Part shown: positions 26,164-35,555 of the stretch, piece by piece
Position numbering within the stretch: position 1 is the stretch's first letter
Layout: the number at the start of each line of letters is the position of its first letter
Assembly: GCF_004006295.1 (NCBI RefSeq)
Contig: NZ_CP026095.1
Span: 3,458,001-3,522,000, forward strand
Origin: Peribacillus asahii
GTDB taxonomy: Bacteria > Bacillota > Bacilli > Bacillales > DSM-1321
Reading direction: 5' to 3'
DNA: 64,000 nucleotides
The notes under the pieces: generated by a model
Databases searched by the model: none
What the model saw: only the letters and a program-made list of their open reading frames with translations
What the model was told of the DNA's origin: nothing
Made by a program: the position numbers and the translations under genes

Positions 26164-27753
26164 CTATGTTTTGTTTGCTTCACTTTTTATCGGTACTCTG
26201 CATGCCGAGGGTAAACTAGATGACCACGGCAAGACTTTATCTATTTCTTTTTTATTCGTTAGATCCATATTTGGCAGCGTTTCAAACAAATAGCGAAGAT
26301 AATGATAGGGACTCAAGTCGTTCTCTTTTGCCGTTTCAACCACACTATACATGATGGCACTCCCTCTAGCACCTCGCGGTGTATTAGAAAACATCCAATT
26401 TTTCCTCCCAATCACAAACGGCTTAATGGAACGTTCACTTCTGTTGTTGTCGATTTCTAAATGTCCGTCCAATAAAAAAGCTTCAAGATGATTCCATTGA
26501 TTCAAACAATAAGTGATGGCTTTTCCTAGCGCGCTTTTTGGTAGAACGAGATCTTTTTGTTCATAAAGCCATGCTGAAAAAAGGTCCAGAATGGGCCTGC
26601 TTTTTTCCAGTCGCTGCCCATATCGTTCTGTAGGATCGACATGGTTTAGCTTTCTTTCGATAGAATAGAGTTGATTACAGAAATGTAACCCTTCGCTCGC
26701 CTTCACCTTTTTTCCCTTCTGTGAATCAGGTAAGGCCTTTAAGGCTTCATCAAACTTACGTCTGGCATGCGCCCAACATCCCACAAGGGTGACATCCGGT
26801 ACTTGATTGTAACCACGATATCCATCCACTTGTAAATAACCTTGATAACCCGTTAAAAAACGTTTCGGGTGTTCGCCTGCTCTTGTTGGTTGATAGTCAT
26901 AGAGAACAATGGAGATATCATCTCGCCCTGTGCGATATAACCACAGATAGGACTTGGTAGTTGCGGCACGACCAGGTTCACGTAAGACTTGGAAGGTTGT
27001 TTCATCCGCATGAAGAATGGTTCGAGCAAGTAGATGCTCATGCATCCTTTTATACAATATCACTAACCATTGATCAGCCCCGTATAATAACCAATTCCCC
27101 ATCGTTTGACGTGATAAGTAGATTCCCATTCGTTCAAAATGCTTTTCCTGACGATAAAGAGGCAATCCTTCTACATATTTTTGAGTCATGATATACGCCA
27201 TAATGGACGGGGAAGCGATACTTTTGGGAAAGGCGGGAGCTGGCATATTCGCAGTCACGATCGGTGTGGAAACCTCATCTAGTTCACACTTGCGGCAAGC
27301 ATATACGTATCTCTTATGTTCTGTCACCTTTACTTCTGCAGGAACAATCGTCAGTTCCTTACGGACTTCTACACTCATCTCATGTAAAGCACCACCACAG
27401 CACGAACAAACCTGTTCCTCGTCAGCCAAACGATATTCAATCGTTTCGATAGGAAGGTTTTGGACAGACTCATCCCTTTGACCGCGTTTCTTTTTACGAC
27501 GATAGGTGATGGTTTCAACAACTGGTTCGGGTACTTCGGTGTCACTTTCTTTCTCAGCCTCATTAAACAGTTCTAGAGCGAGTTGATTTTCCGTTGTTTT
27601 TTCGCTAGATGTACCAAACCATTTTTGTTGGCTAAGACGAAATTGTTCTTCGTACCATCTCACTTTTGCCGTGAGTTCTTCTACTTGAGCTTGAAGAGAT
27701 TCAATTGTAAGTTGATTTTGATGAGAGGATGCTGTTTTCATAGATGAATCCAT
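26164..27753 (-). CDS. IS66 family transposase TnpC
   Basis: 529 residues: N-terminal coiled coil ('LQAQVEELTAKVRWYEEQ'), a zinc-finger-like C-x2-C...C-x2-C segment (about 112-160), then the DDE catalytic domain ('ILHADETTFQVL', 'LQVDGYRGYNQVP', 'NNRSERSIKPFVIGRKNW'). Appears complete. Its last codons are also seen in the remnant at 20829-20896. Confidence 0.95.
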   Translation of the reverse strand: MDSSMKTASSHQNQLTIESLQAQVEELTAKVRWYEEQFRLSQQKWFGTSSEKTTENQLALELFNEAEKESDTEVPEPVVETITYRRKKKRGQRDESVQNLPIETIEYRLADEEQVCSCCGGALHEMSVEVRKELTIVPAEVKVTEHKRYVYACRKCELDEVSTPIVTANMPAPAFPKSIASPSIMAYIMTQKYVEGLPLYRQEKHFERMGIYLSRQTMGNWLLYGADQWLVILYKRMHEHLLARTILHADETTFQVLREPGRAATTKSYLWLYRTGRDDISIVLYDYQPTRAGEHPKRFLTGYQGYLQVDGYRGYNQVPDVTLVGCWAHARRKFDEALKALPDSQKGKKVKASEGLHFCNQLYSIERKLNHVDPTERYGQRLEKSRPILDLFSAWLYEQKDLVLPKSALGKAITYCLNQWNHLEAFLLDGHLEIDNNRSERSIKPFVIGRKNWMFSNTPRGARGSAIMYSVVETAKENDLSPYHYLRYLFETLPNMDLTNKKEIDKVLPWSSSLPSACRVPIKSEANKT

Positions 27754-27794
27754 TCGACAAAATGAATCAAATTCCTTCTAAATATATGAATCTT

Positions 27795-28151
27795 TCACAG
27801 GATTGTTCTCGCATATACGGCTGGATGCCCTTGTTTTTGTTCAAATGAAAATCCATCAAGAAGCCATCTCAGTTGCCTTCTTGATATCGTAAGTGGCACA
27901 TTTGGATGTTGAGTTGGCCAGTCAAACTTTCCTTTTTCCAATCTGCGATAATGCAACCAAAAACCATTATGTTCCCACACGAGAATCTTTAGTTTATCGC
28001 GTGAGCGATTGCAAAAGACAAATAAACAAGAAGAAAAGGGATCTAAATCAAACTCTTCCTTTACAATGGCTGCCAGTCCATCAATAGATTTACGTAAGTC
28101 TGTAGCTCCTTGTGCGATACATACCCTTTCAATGGCTGTTTCTAGTATCAT
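27795..28151 (-). CDS. IS66 accessory protein TnpB
   Basis: 118 residues, the IS66 Orf2 family ('GATDLRKSIDGLAAIV', 'LFVFCNRSRDKLKILVWEHNGFWL'). Required for IS66 transposition. Overlaps tnpA by four bases. Confidence 0.93.
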   Translation of the reverse strand: MILETAIERVCIAQGATDLRKSIDGLAAIVKEEFDLDPFSSCLFVFCNRSRDKLKILVWEHNGFWLHYRRLEKGKFDWPTQHPNVPLTISRRQLRWLLDGFSFEQKQGHPAVYARTIL

Positions 28152-28468
28152 AGCTGTTTTACCGTCTGCATCACTTGTAAAAGCACTTGTGGAGTAAAAG
28201 GTGCATCTATTTCAATGGTAGCTTCTTTAAAATGAATACGGATGGTGGTATGTATTTTTTCTTCTATTGGAGGGATATTCACAGATACCCATTTGGTACG
28301 TTTACTTTCAGTTGGACGATCAGCTTGAGGTGATAATTTCTTGAGCCAATAATATAGCCGATGAACCGGCAGGTTCTGTTTTCGACACCAAGCAGCTTTT
28401 GATAATCCACTTTCTTTAAAATCTTGGATGTGAGCTTCCCATTCTTTCTTTATAAAGCGCTTTTTCAT
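28148..28468 (-). CDS. IS66 accessory protein TnpA
   Basis: 106 residues with an N-terminal helix-turn-helix ('WEAHIQDFKESGLSKAAWCRKQNL') characteristic of IS66 Orf1. First gene of the element, read toward tnpB and tnpC. Confidence 0.9.
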   Translation of the reverse strand: MKKRFIKKEWEAHIQDFKESGLSKAAWCRKQNLPVHRLYYWLKKLSPQADRPTESKRTKWVSVNIPPIEEKIHTTIRIHFKEATIEIDAPFTPQVLLQVMQTVKQL

Positions 28469-28551
28469 AAAGAAACCTCCACATGTAGGATGTAAGGAGA
28501 TTATCTCATGAGCTATTTACAAGTAGTAGGTGGGGAATATTTGACGCTTAC

Positions 28552-28605
28552 ATACCAAGAGGTGTTTTTTATGTTCAAACCCTCTATTTCTTCATTACAG
28601 GAATG
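28552..28605 (-). mobile_element. Solo right end of an element B relative
   Basis: GAGGTGTTTTTTATGTTCAA... to CATTACAGGAATG resembles the right end of element B (16786-16832, GAGGTCTTTTTTCATTCAA...TTACAGGAATG). It is cut on the left by IS66, and an intact element B is inserted directly at its end. Confidence 0.6.
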
Positions 28606-29015
28606 CTCCCTCAATAAACAAACAATTATCTCTTAAATACTCAGTTTTTCTCAATATTTCTATCCAACTTATTTACTCTTATAGATTTGATTAGTACGAA
28701 AAGAACACAATCAAGCAGTTTACGAAAAAAAAGAGCGCAAGAAACTAGCCAACCTTCGGTTAATTTCAAGAAGTTGGATGAATAGGTATGTACGCACCAA
28801 TGGATGTCCACATATCTTACGGGGGTCTACCCTCCCAAGTCTCACAGAGTCTACGCTCCTACATTCCTTCGTTCAACCTTTCCATAAGGTGGATGTCGGT
28901 CATGCTGCCCCACAGGATCTATGTCCTTACGTTAGTTGCGTTGCCGACTAATCCCATGCTGATATTGTCTGTTCAACCGTCCAAATCTATTTGTCAAAAG
29001 TCAGTTTTATAGTGA
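28606..29015 (-). ncRNA. Candidate bridge RNA region of IS110 element B, copy 2
   Basis: Same 410-base non-coding 3' end as copy 1, including the GCTGCCCC and ACGTTAGTTG strings that match the target repeat. Confidence 0.5.
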
Positions 29016-30311
29016 TTAAGCTGCTATTGGTTCTTGAATAAATGCATGCATATGAGGGATATCCTTCAACATCTTCTCTTCCTGGAACACAAACTGTTTC
29101 TGCCCAATGGAGAAGAGAATGCGTATAAGCTTATTACACAAAGCAATTAAAGACTGCATCTTTTTCAACGGATTGTCAGGTCTCGTTGTGTAATAATGAT
29201 GTAGGGCTTTAAAGGCTTTATTCTTCGCTACTAGAATCATAGATGCCCGAAATAATAATGCTCGTAATTTCTTACGTCCACGTTTCGTAATCGTGGTTCT
29301 CCCTTTATGCTTTCCAGATGTATTTTCTTTTAAGCTAAGTCCTGCCAGTTTGGTTATTTGACGAGGATGATTATATTCACTCAAATCCCCTACTTCAGCG
29401 AAGAAACCCGCCACTGTATCGCGTCCAATTCCTGTTATCTCTAACATTTGATCAACGCCTGGAATATCTTGAAGCAGTGTATCCAAAGTATGGTCAAGCT
29501 CTTCGAACTTGGCTTGAATGAGTTCATATTTTTGAATTAATGATCTTAATTCCATTTTAGCCATCATGGCACCCTGACGAATGCCAATCGAGCGATTGGC
29601 TGCTTCTTTTAAGGATTGAATCTTCTTTATTCCTATACTTCTCTTCACTTCTTGCCTTAAGTAATCGAGTAATTCTTCTTCTGTATAGTTCACTAGCTCA
29701 TGAGGTAACGCTTCAAGTTTTAATAAATGAAGAGCTGCCTTTCCCTCCCAACTTTTAAAAACGGTAAAGAACTCTGGAAAATATCGATCAAGCCAGTTGT
29801 GTACCTGTCCCTGCACAATTTGTAAGTCCACATTTAATAGATCGCGTAATTTCTTAGCCACACGCAGTTCCGCGAAAACCCCTTGTGGTATGGTTGGTTC
29901 AGCGTATCTACCATCTTTGACTAGTTGTGCAATGACTTTCGCGTCTTTTACATCATTTTTAGTTGGAGAGTTATCGTCTAACTCCTTACTGTGCTTGACA
30001 TGTAAAGGGTTGACCGTTACGAACTTAATCTGTTCCTCCTTTAGAATATGAGCTAAATTAAGCCAATAATGGCCAGTTGGCTCCATTCCAGTAATGACAG
30101 AATCCATTTCGCAAGACTCTTTTATTTGAATAATCCAATTAATAAATGTCCTAAATCCTTCTTGGGTATTATCAAAAAAGCAAGTAGATCCTAGCTCCAT
30201 TCCACGATAATCTTGTGCTCTAGCTACATGATGATGTTTCGCAATATCAATACCGATTACTAAGGTTTTAGGTGTAATTTGAGCTATTTTATGATTTTGG
30301 TTATAATTCAT
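29016..30311 (-). CDS. IS110-family DEDD transposase (element B, copy 2)
   Basis: 431 residues, identical to the protein of copy 1, with Asp22, Glu77, Asp120 and Asp123 and a complete C-terminal transposase_20 domain. Confidence 0.95.
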   Translation of the reverse strand: MNYNQNHKIAQITPKTLVIGIDIAKHHHVARAQDYRGMELGSTCFFDNTQEGFRTFINWIIQIKESCEMDSVITGMEPTGHYWLNLAHILKEEQIKFVTVNPLHVKHSKELDDNSPTKNDVKDAKVIAQLVKDGRYAEPTIPQGVFAELRVAKKLRDLLNVDLQIVQGQVHNWLDRYFPEFFTVFKSWEGKAALHLLKLEALPHELVNYTEEELLDYLRQEVKRSIGIKKIQSLKEAANRSIGIRQGAMMAKMELRSLIQKYELIQAKFEELDHTLDTLLQDIPGVDQMLEITGIGRDTVAGFFAEVGDLSEYNHPRQITKLAGLSLKENTSGKHKGRTTITKRGRKKLRALLFRASMILVAKNKAFKALHHYYTTRPDNPLKKMQSLIALCNKLIRILFSIGQKQFVFQEEKMLKDIPHMHAFIQEPIAA

Positions 30312-30491
30312 GGTGAGACCTCCGAGTAGATGTTTTGTCCTTTTTAGCTGGCCAGCTCAGGACACATTCATCTTATCAAGAGGTCTTTTTTCATTCAAAC
30401 CGCATTTTCAGTTATTACAGGAATGCTGCCCCGATAGTTACATAAAAAAAGAGCCACCAAAGCAACTCTAAAGATAAAACCCTTTTTATAA

Positions 30492-31343
30492 TTAACCAAT
30501 CGTCTTCAGAACATTTTTTAATTGTACGATATTGTTCTGTTCGCCGTCGTTCATCTTATAAACAAAAACGGTATTAATGACATTGTTAAAGCTTAATTTG
30601 TAATAGTGAATGTTTGTATAGTTATATAAATCTATAAGCTTAGTATTCAATACTGCAATGGTATTGCTGATTTGCAAAAAATCTTGGATACTACTGATTG
30701 ATTTTATTTCCTTTAATTTATATGGTATTTGATTATTCATAAGCCATTCGGTCACAGCTCTTGTATACATACAACCTATACTCAATACGAGCAATGTAAT
30801 AGGTGTTTCCCAATCAAAATTGATGATATGGTCCTTACTTGAAATGACCTCGAATGTTTCAGTTGCAACGATGTCATAAGTTAAGTCGGGATATTTCTTA
30901 ATAGGTTCACTAATGAGTGCACAATCTAATTCGGAATTGTGCACTTTTTGGTTTATGGCATTACTGGAATCTACGGCGAAATCCACATCCATTTGAATGT
31001 CGTTCATATTCAAAGTATTCGCGATATAGGCACCATAGATTTTCAAGGTTGTATGTGATGTGCCAAAATCCACTTTAGAGTTAGTTTGAATGGCACCAAT
31101 GTTTTGTAAAAATTCTTCGTACTCTTGTGAAATAAGTTGAAGATAGTTTTTATATTGTATTCCTACGCTAGTGATTTTCAATCCTTGGGGCGTGCGTTTA
31201 AAAACAAGTTTTCCAATTTCCGACTCTATTTTTTTCACTTTAGCCGTAAGGGCGGATTGAGTATAGTTCGTGATTTCTGCAGACTTACTTAAATTTTGAC
31301 GGTTTAATATTTCAATTTTCAATGCTATTTCTTTGATGTTCAT
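30492..31343 (-). CDS. LysR-family transcriptional regulator
   Basis: 283 residues. N-terminal winged helix-turn-helix (about 1-60, 'NLSKSAEITNYTQSALTAKVKKIESEIG') and a periplasmic-binding-like effector domain (about 85-280). Divergent from an MFS transporter gene across a 195-bp gap, so it probably regulates that transporter in response to its substrate. A similar LysR/MFS pair lies at 36787-39001 in mirror orientation. Confidence 0.9.
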   Translation of the reverse strand: MNIKEIALKIEILNRQNLSKSAEITNYTQSALTAKVKKIESEIGKLVFKRTPQGLKITSVGIQYKNYLQLISQEYEEFLQNIGAIQTNSKVDFGTSHTTLKIYGAYIANTLNMNDIQMDVDFAVDSSNAINQKVHNSELDCALISEPIKKYPDLTYDIVATETFEVISSKDHIINFDWETPITLLVLSIGCMYTRAVTEWLMNNQIPYKLKEIKSISSIQDFLQISNTIAVLNTKLIDLYNYTNIHYYKLSFNNVINTVFVYKMNDGEQNNIVQLKNVLKTIG

Positions 31344-31458
31344 ATAGTTGGCACACCCTATAAAAAAAATTTATGAACCCTATCATTTTCCTCCATTTTA
31401 CGCTTCTGGGCAGTCAGAGTAAACTCTAGTTAGCTTAATAAGTAAGGGGGACTAGATA

Positions 31459-31509
31459 ATGCTAGAAGCTAAAAGTAAGAATTTATCCCAACGAATTATT
31501 ATTGAATGA
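31459..31509 (+). CDS. Possible 16-codon leader peptide upstream of the MFS gene
   Basis: ATG 31459 to TGA 31509 with GGGGG seven to eight bases before the ATG, ending 29 bases before the MFS start. It may be a leader ORF or a small relic; no comparison is available to decide. Confidence 0.25.
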   Translation: MLEAKSKNLSQRIIIE

Positions 31510-31538
31510 TACATCAAGCATAGGGGGAGAATTTCTTA

Positions 31539-32789
31539 ATGCATACATATTATAAATGGTTAATCGTATTGGTGGCAACGTTATCCCAAACTGCAGCAAC
31601 CTTTGTGACATATGGCATGGGACCCATCGCTGCATTTTATCAAATTGAATGGAATTTAACACCACTTCAAACAGGCTTCATTGTTTCAGCGGTCAATATT
31701 GGTCCGATGTTTTCAATGCTGGCGTTCGGTTACTTGATGGATAAAAAAGGGGAAAAACACATTATCGGGTGGGGGAACATTTTATTGGGCCTCTCAGCTT
31801 TAACGCTAGTTTTTGTTAATGATTATATTGTATTGCTGCTTTTATTATTGTTGGTCGGTATATGGTACGGAAGTGCTCAAACCGGTGGAAGCACGGCCAT
31901 CGTAAAATGGTTTCCAAACGAACATAGAGGTCTGGCTCTAGGGATAAGACAGACGGGAATACCGATTGGAGGATCTCTAGCCTCTGCAGTTTTATCCTAT
32001 ACATATTATCATTTCAATTTGTCATCAGTACATGTAGTACAAGGGATCGTAGCAATAATGGGAGGGCTGATCTTCTTATTATTATATAACGAACCAGAAA
32101 GAACGAGTGGAACGAGATCAACCTCGGTCGGGTTCAAGGAGAAAATGAATGTCATCAAAAATAATAAGGAGTTATATCCGATGTATATGGTGGGTGTTGT
32201 GATGATGTCATTACAGATGATTATCATTGCGCATTTTATGAGTTATTTGCATAACGAAGGGAGCTATTCATTAACAGAGGCAGGAAAATATTTAAGCGTC
32301 GTTTTAATAGGTGGTATGGTTGGACGGGTAGTCATCGCATGGGCGAGTGATCAATTCTTTGAAGGTATAAGGGAAAGATTATTGCTTATTGTGATGGCTG
32401 TTACCGTAATTCTTACAGTGATGCTGCCACTCATCATGACTGTTGAAATGGAAATATTGATGCTATTATTTTGTTTTCTTTTGGGTTTTGTAGCCATTGG
32501 TTGGTATTCCATTTTTATTGCTTGTATCACAGAACAATCGGATTCACGTTTTATAGGTTTAACGGTGAGTTCAGCATTGACATTAAATCAATTATTCATT
32601 GTCATAGCACCCTCTTTATTCGGATTAGTCGTTAATCTATTGAACAGTTATCAACAAGCCCTATATTGGGCCGGAATATCTGTAGCTTTAGGAGCGATTA
32701 ATTTATACAGAGCAAAAATAAAAAAAAGAATGGATCATAGGATCACCACAAAATTTGATCAAATTAATACAAATAACCTTGATAAATGA
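31539..32789 (+). CDS. MFS transporter
   Basis: 416 residues with twelve predicted membrane helices. MFS signature between helices 2 and 3 ('GYLMDKKGEKHIIGWG') and 'GIRQTGIPIGGSLASAV' in helix 5. Resembles organic-anion type carriers; the substrate is unknown. Clearly homologous to the MFS at 36787-38034 (shared 'SQTxATFVTYGMGP', 'GLxVSAVNIGPxFSML', 'GIWYGxAQxGGSxAIxKWFPN'). Divergent from its LysR regulator; GGGGGAG ribosome site. Confidence 0.88.
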   Translation: MHTYYKWLIVLVATLSQTAATFVTYGMGPIAAFYQIEWNLTPLQTGFIVSAVNIGPMFSMLAFGYLMDKKGEKHIIGWGNILLGLSALTLVFVNDYIVLLLLLLLVGIWYGSAQTGGSTAIVKWFPNEHRGLALGIRQTGIPIGGSLASAVLSYTYYHFNLSSVHVVQGIVAIMGGLIFLLLYNEPERTSGTRSTSVGFKEKMNVIKNNKELYPMYMVGVVMMSLQMIIIAHFMSYLHNEGSYSLTEAGKYLSVVLIGGMVGRVVIAWASDQFFEGIRERLLLIVMAVTVILTVMLPLIMTVEMEILMLLFCFLLGFVAIGWYSIFIACITEQSDSRFIGLTVSSALTLNQLFIVIAPSLFGLVVNLLNSYQQALYWAGISVALGAINLYRAKIKKRMDHRITTKFDQINTNNLDK

Positions 32790-32797
32790 ATAAATAG

Positions 32798-32845
32798 AAA
32801 GGGCATGTTTTGAAAAAAGATGAATCAACACACATGCCCTTATAC
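32798..32845 (+). terminator. MFS terminator, member of the conserved-loop stem-loop family
   Basis: AAAGGGCATG (32798-32807) pairs with CATGCCCTT (32833-32841). The loop TTTTGAAAAAAGATGAATC is nearly the loop of the repeats at 11470-11515 and 44410-44460, and a tail like theirs (TTTTATAAAAATGATCGAT) follows at 32871. Confidence 0.65.
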
Positions 32846-33039
32846 TATTTAATGGATTATTCTTTTATAAAAATGATCGATCATTTATTGTGTTCCTTAA
32901 TCAACTAAACCAGCTAATAGGATGTCAACATTTTTCAATAAAAATTCTATAAACAAAGTGATATACTAAAAATGTTCATGCCAAATAACCTTCCTCATTT
33001 ACATTGGAAGGTTTTTCATGCGTTACCCGATTGTATTTC

Positions 33040-34242
33040 TTAAACCAAATCCAGGAAATCTTCCCTGCGTTTTAGTAAGGCATAAATCCAATGAATAAGC
33101 TTATTTACACATGCAATCATTGCGACTTTAAAAGGTTTTCCTTCTTCTCGCTTGCGGTCATAGAACTCTTTTAGCTTTTTATTGCGAGAGGATCTAATCC
33201 CACAGAGAACAGCCATATATAAGGCATGACGCAATCTGCTTGAACCTCTCTTGGTGATCCGATTGATTGTCGCTGTAAATTTCCCCGACGAATGTACACT
33301 TGGATCAATCCCAGAGAAAGCAACCAGCTTTTTAGGGTGATTAAACCGTTCGATCTCTCCAATTTCGGAAATAATCGTTGCCGCGATTTTTTCTCCAATA
33401 CCGGGGATCGACTGGATAATCTTATATTCTTCTATTTCTCCTGCCAAGGCATCTATTTGATCATCTAACTTTGCTAGGTGCTCTTGGTATTGGAGAAGCA
33501 GTTGAATATACATTTCAAGACTGATCAAATGACTTTGATAAAATGTGCTCTTAAACGGGTTACGCTGAGCTGCTTCATAAAGTTTTTTTGCCCTTTCTTG
33601 TGCCCAGCGTTCCGAACGACTCATACATAAACTCGCAATCTTATCTGTCACCTTAGATTCTCCAGCCTGTATCACAGATTCTGACGTACTAAATTCCAGA
33701 AGTGTGTTTAGAGAAACTTTTGAATACAAATCTCCAAATACCCCTTTATATTCAGGAAACACTTGATCTAAAATCGAATGAAACTGTAACTTAGCTTGAA
33801 CATACAAACCCGTTAGGGTTTCATGTTGTCTTGTGAGATTACGGAGGTTTAAAAGCTGGATTCCCCTTTTCTTATAAGGCTCAAGCTCTTCCTTGTAATA
33901 CAGTTCACACAAACGAAAAGCATCTATTTCATCTGTTTTTACCTTTCGCAAACTTGACTTTTTTGCCTGATAAGACAGTAAAGGATTGACCATAATGTAT
34001 AAGTAATTTTGTTCCTCTAAAAACTGAATGACAGGAGTGTGATAATGTCCCGTCGATTCTAATATGACACTTGGTTTCATATCAGCCTCATTTTCCACCA
34101 CTTTCAAAAAATGAAGTAAAGTATTTAGTCCCTCAGTCGTGTGGGGTACGCTAAAACTTTTTCCGTACGGCTTTCCCTTATCTAAAAATGCTTGAATCTG
34201 ACTTTCCCCTTTTGAAACATCCAGGCCGATTACTGGATTCAT
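33040..34242 (-). CDS. IS110-family DEDD transposase (element A, copy 2)
   Basis: 400 residues; DEDD residues Asp8, Glu62, Asp104, Asp107 and complete transposase_20 domain. One visible residue difference from copy 1 (Thr for Ile in 'NPFKSxFYQ'). Confidence 0.95.
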   Translation of the reverse strand: MNPVIGLDVSKGESQIQAFLDKGKPYGKSFSVPHTTEGLNTLLHFLKVVENEADMKPSVILESTGHYHTPVIQFLEEQNYLYIMVNPLLSYQAKKSSLRKVKTDEIDAFRLCELYYKEELEPYKKRGIQLLNLRNLTRQHETLTGLYVQAKLQFHSILDQVFPEYKGVFGDLYSKVSLNTLLEFSTSESVIQAGESKVTDKIASLCMSRSERWAQERAKKLYEAAQRNPFKSTFYQSHLISLEMYIQLLLQYQEHLAKLDDQIDALAGEIEEYKIIQSIPGIGEKIAATIISEIGEIERFNHPKKLVAFSGIDPSVHSSGKFTATINRITKRGSSRLRHALYMAVLCGIRSSRNKKLKEFYDRKREEGKPFKVAMIACVNKLIHWIYALLKRREDFLDLV

Positions 34243-34490
34243 TCTTTATCTCTTCCTCTCCATTTGTTTTGCCAGTAATCCCTATTCCTCCATGCAGTAT
34301 CATAGCTTCGCTTGTTATACGGGATCACAGTCCCAACCAGCCTCAAACATGTTTCTACAAGTAGGGGGCGGACAGTTTAGTTGACGGAATCATGGTCCCA
34401 CGCACCCGTACGTCCTACCCTGGCTACCGATATAATAGGTCCTATATAAAAAAGGTCAACCAGTAAAAACTGGTTAACCTCATAATACGA
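34243..34490 (-). ncRNA. Candidate bridge RNA region of IS110 element A, copy 2
   Basis: Same 248-bp 5' non-coding end as copy 1. Contains TCAACTAAACTG on the minus strand at 34373-34384, matching the flanking target half-site TCAACTAAAC at 32901-32910. Confidence 0.6.
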
Positions 34491-34593
34491 TCGCACCTGT
34501 TAGTTGAATAAGAAATTATATTTGTATGTGGCTCAGGATTAGTATTAGAATTAACGAAAACCCTTAAACAATCACTGGTAAAGGAGGAATAAG

Positions 34594-35112
34594 GTGCAAC
34601 ACCTTACTTATCAAGTACCTGAATCCGTGCTTATTTCAACTAAATTACCAATAATAGACGAACAGGGTAAAACCATTTTTTTGATGCAAAAAGAACGACA
34701 TAAATTCCTTGCCAGTATCGTCAATGCGACAATTCGTTTTGGTTTACCTTATTCTTATAAAATAACCAATGCTTACGGGAAACCCCTTTATAGCATAGAT
34801 TGTGCGTTTCCTGGCATTCGATATAAAATAACTGAACATTTATCCTCGCAGACAATACCGATTACACGACATAAGGTTCAATTGATTGAAAAAGCGTATT
34901 CGTTTAAAATTGCCAATCAAGACTATTATTTTGAAAAAGATTATACAGGTACAGGTCACTTAAAATGTAACAATAAACGAATTGCAAGTGTTTCTATGCC
35001 TCTTTCCACTAAGATATCAATGGTTGATACCATTAATATTGTTTCAACAACGGAAGAAATTGCAGCACTAGCTTCCGTATTGTTCCATACATTTTATTAT
35101 TACGATGCTTAA
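34594..35112 (+). CDS. LURP-one/Tubby C-terminal-like domain protein
   Basis: 172 residues from a GTG start (GGAGG seven to eight bases upstream). A beta-rich pattern of short alternating strands ('YKITNAYGKPLYSIDCAF', 'YSFKIANQDYYFEKDYTGTGHLKCN') and a C-terminal hydrophobic helix suggest the LURP-one/Tubby-C superfamily, like B. subtilis YxjI. Function unknown; these may be membrane-tethered phospholipid-scramblase-like folds. Plus-strand single-gene unit bounded by repeats at 34490 and 35113. Confidence 0.5.
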   Translation: MQHLTYQVPESVLISTKLPIIDEQGKTIFLMQKERHKFLASIVNATIRFGLPYSYKITNAYGKPLYSIDCAFPGIRYKITEHLSSQTIPITRHKVQLIEKAYSFKIANQDYYFEKDYTGTGHLKCNNKRIASVSMPLSTKISMVDTINIVSTTEEIAALASVLFHTFYYYDA

Positions 35113-35215
35113 AGGGCGGTTGTTCAATTAACCCGCCCCGTTAACACAATAAGAAAAAGGCTGCCGAAATGACAACCTTGATCTTAAATTATTGCCCCCG
35201 TTAGTGAAATAACAG
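35113..35215. repeat. Two tandem palindromic cassette-boundary repeats
   Basis: GGGCGG-TTGTTCAATTAA-CCGCCC then CGTTAACACAATAAG (35115-35152), and 57 bases on GCCCCCGTTAGTGAAATAAC (35192-35211). The second lies just downstream of the minus-strand gene at 35224. Confidence 0.65.
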
Positions 35216-35223
35216 CTTTTACA

Positions 35224-35484
35224 CTAAAACCATATCTTATGCATTTCTTTTAAAAACATTTTTGTGATTGGAAATCCCGAACTCTCACCTATAACAGAAT
35301 CAATGCCACAATAAGGGCATTCTGCTGTGTCATCATCATCCAACCATTCTTCAATTTCATTGGGATTAAATATTGTTAAACAATGAAAGCAACCACATAA
35401 ATTATCATTTTCTAAATCTAACCGATTTTTACTAGAATATTTATGTGCCTTTTGAAGGTCTGTTTCTACAAAATGATTTTCCAT
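35224..35484 (-). CDS. Small zinc-ribbon-like protein (86 aa)
   Basis: From ATG 35484 (GAGGTG six bases upstream; the in-frame GTG three codons earlier is part of that ribosome site). Two C-x2-C pairs, 'CFHC' and 'CPYC' about 24 residues apart, separated by an acidic 'EEWLDDDD' stretch, give a rubredoxin/zinc-ribbon knuckle layout. Cytosolic; function unknown. Single-gene unit between repeats. Confidence 0.7.
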   Translation of the reverse strand: MENHFVETDLQKAHKYSSKNRLDLENDNLCGCFHCLTIFNPNEIEEWLDDDDTAECPYCGIDSVIGESSGFPITKMFLKEMHKIWF

Positions 35485-35502
35485 CAATTTCACCTCTTTT
35501 TA

Positions 35503-35540
35503 TTAAATTAAAGGACCCGTAGCTGAATAAGAACTTTTGT
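35503..35540. repeat. Palindromic cassette-boundary repeat
   Basis: TTAAATTAAAGGACCCGTAGCTGAATAAG, located 16 bases from the 3' end of the minus-strand gene at 35556. Confidence 0.6.
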
Positions 35541-35555
35541 TTAATTTTCCTGTTG

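Larger units (their letters stand above)
26115..28551 (-). mobile_element. IS66-family insertion sequence
   Basis: Three genes in IS66 order (tnpA, tnpB, tnpC) bounded by imperfect inverted repeats: GTAAACGTCAAGTAGCCCCC at the left and GGGGAATATTTGACGCTTAC at the right. No convincing 8-bp target duplication flanks it, suggesting later deletion or recombination on one side. Confidence 0.9.
28606..30432 (-). mobile_element. IS110-family element B, copy 2 (1827 bp)
   Basis: Matches copy 1 (15012-16838) over the full length and in the same orientation. Right flank CCCCGATAGTTACATAA is again a palindromic-repeat half; the left flank is the end of a related element. Directly repeated with copy 1, it brackets the sigma, two-component and ABC genes. 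Confidence 0.92.
32908..34490 (-). mobile_element. IS110-family element A, copy 2 (1583 bp)
   Basis: Same length and ends as copy 1 (11651-13233). Left flank TTAATCAACTAA and right flank TCGCACCTGTTAGTTGAATAAG are the two halves of one palindromic repeat, which makes this the clearest view of the integration site. Confidence 0.93.

Noticed and set aside
26115..28551. 8-bp target duplication of IS66
   Set aside because: The bases next to the inverted repeats do not match.
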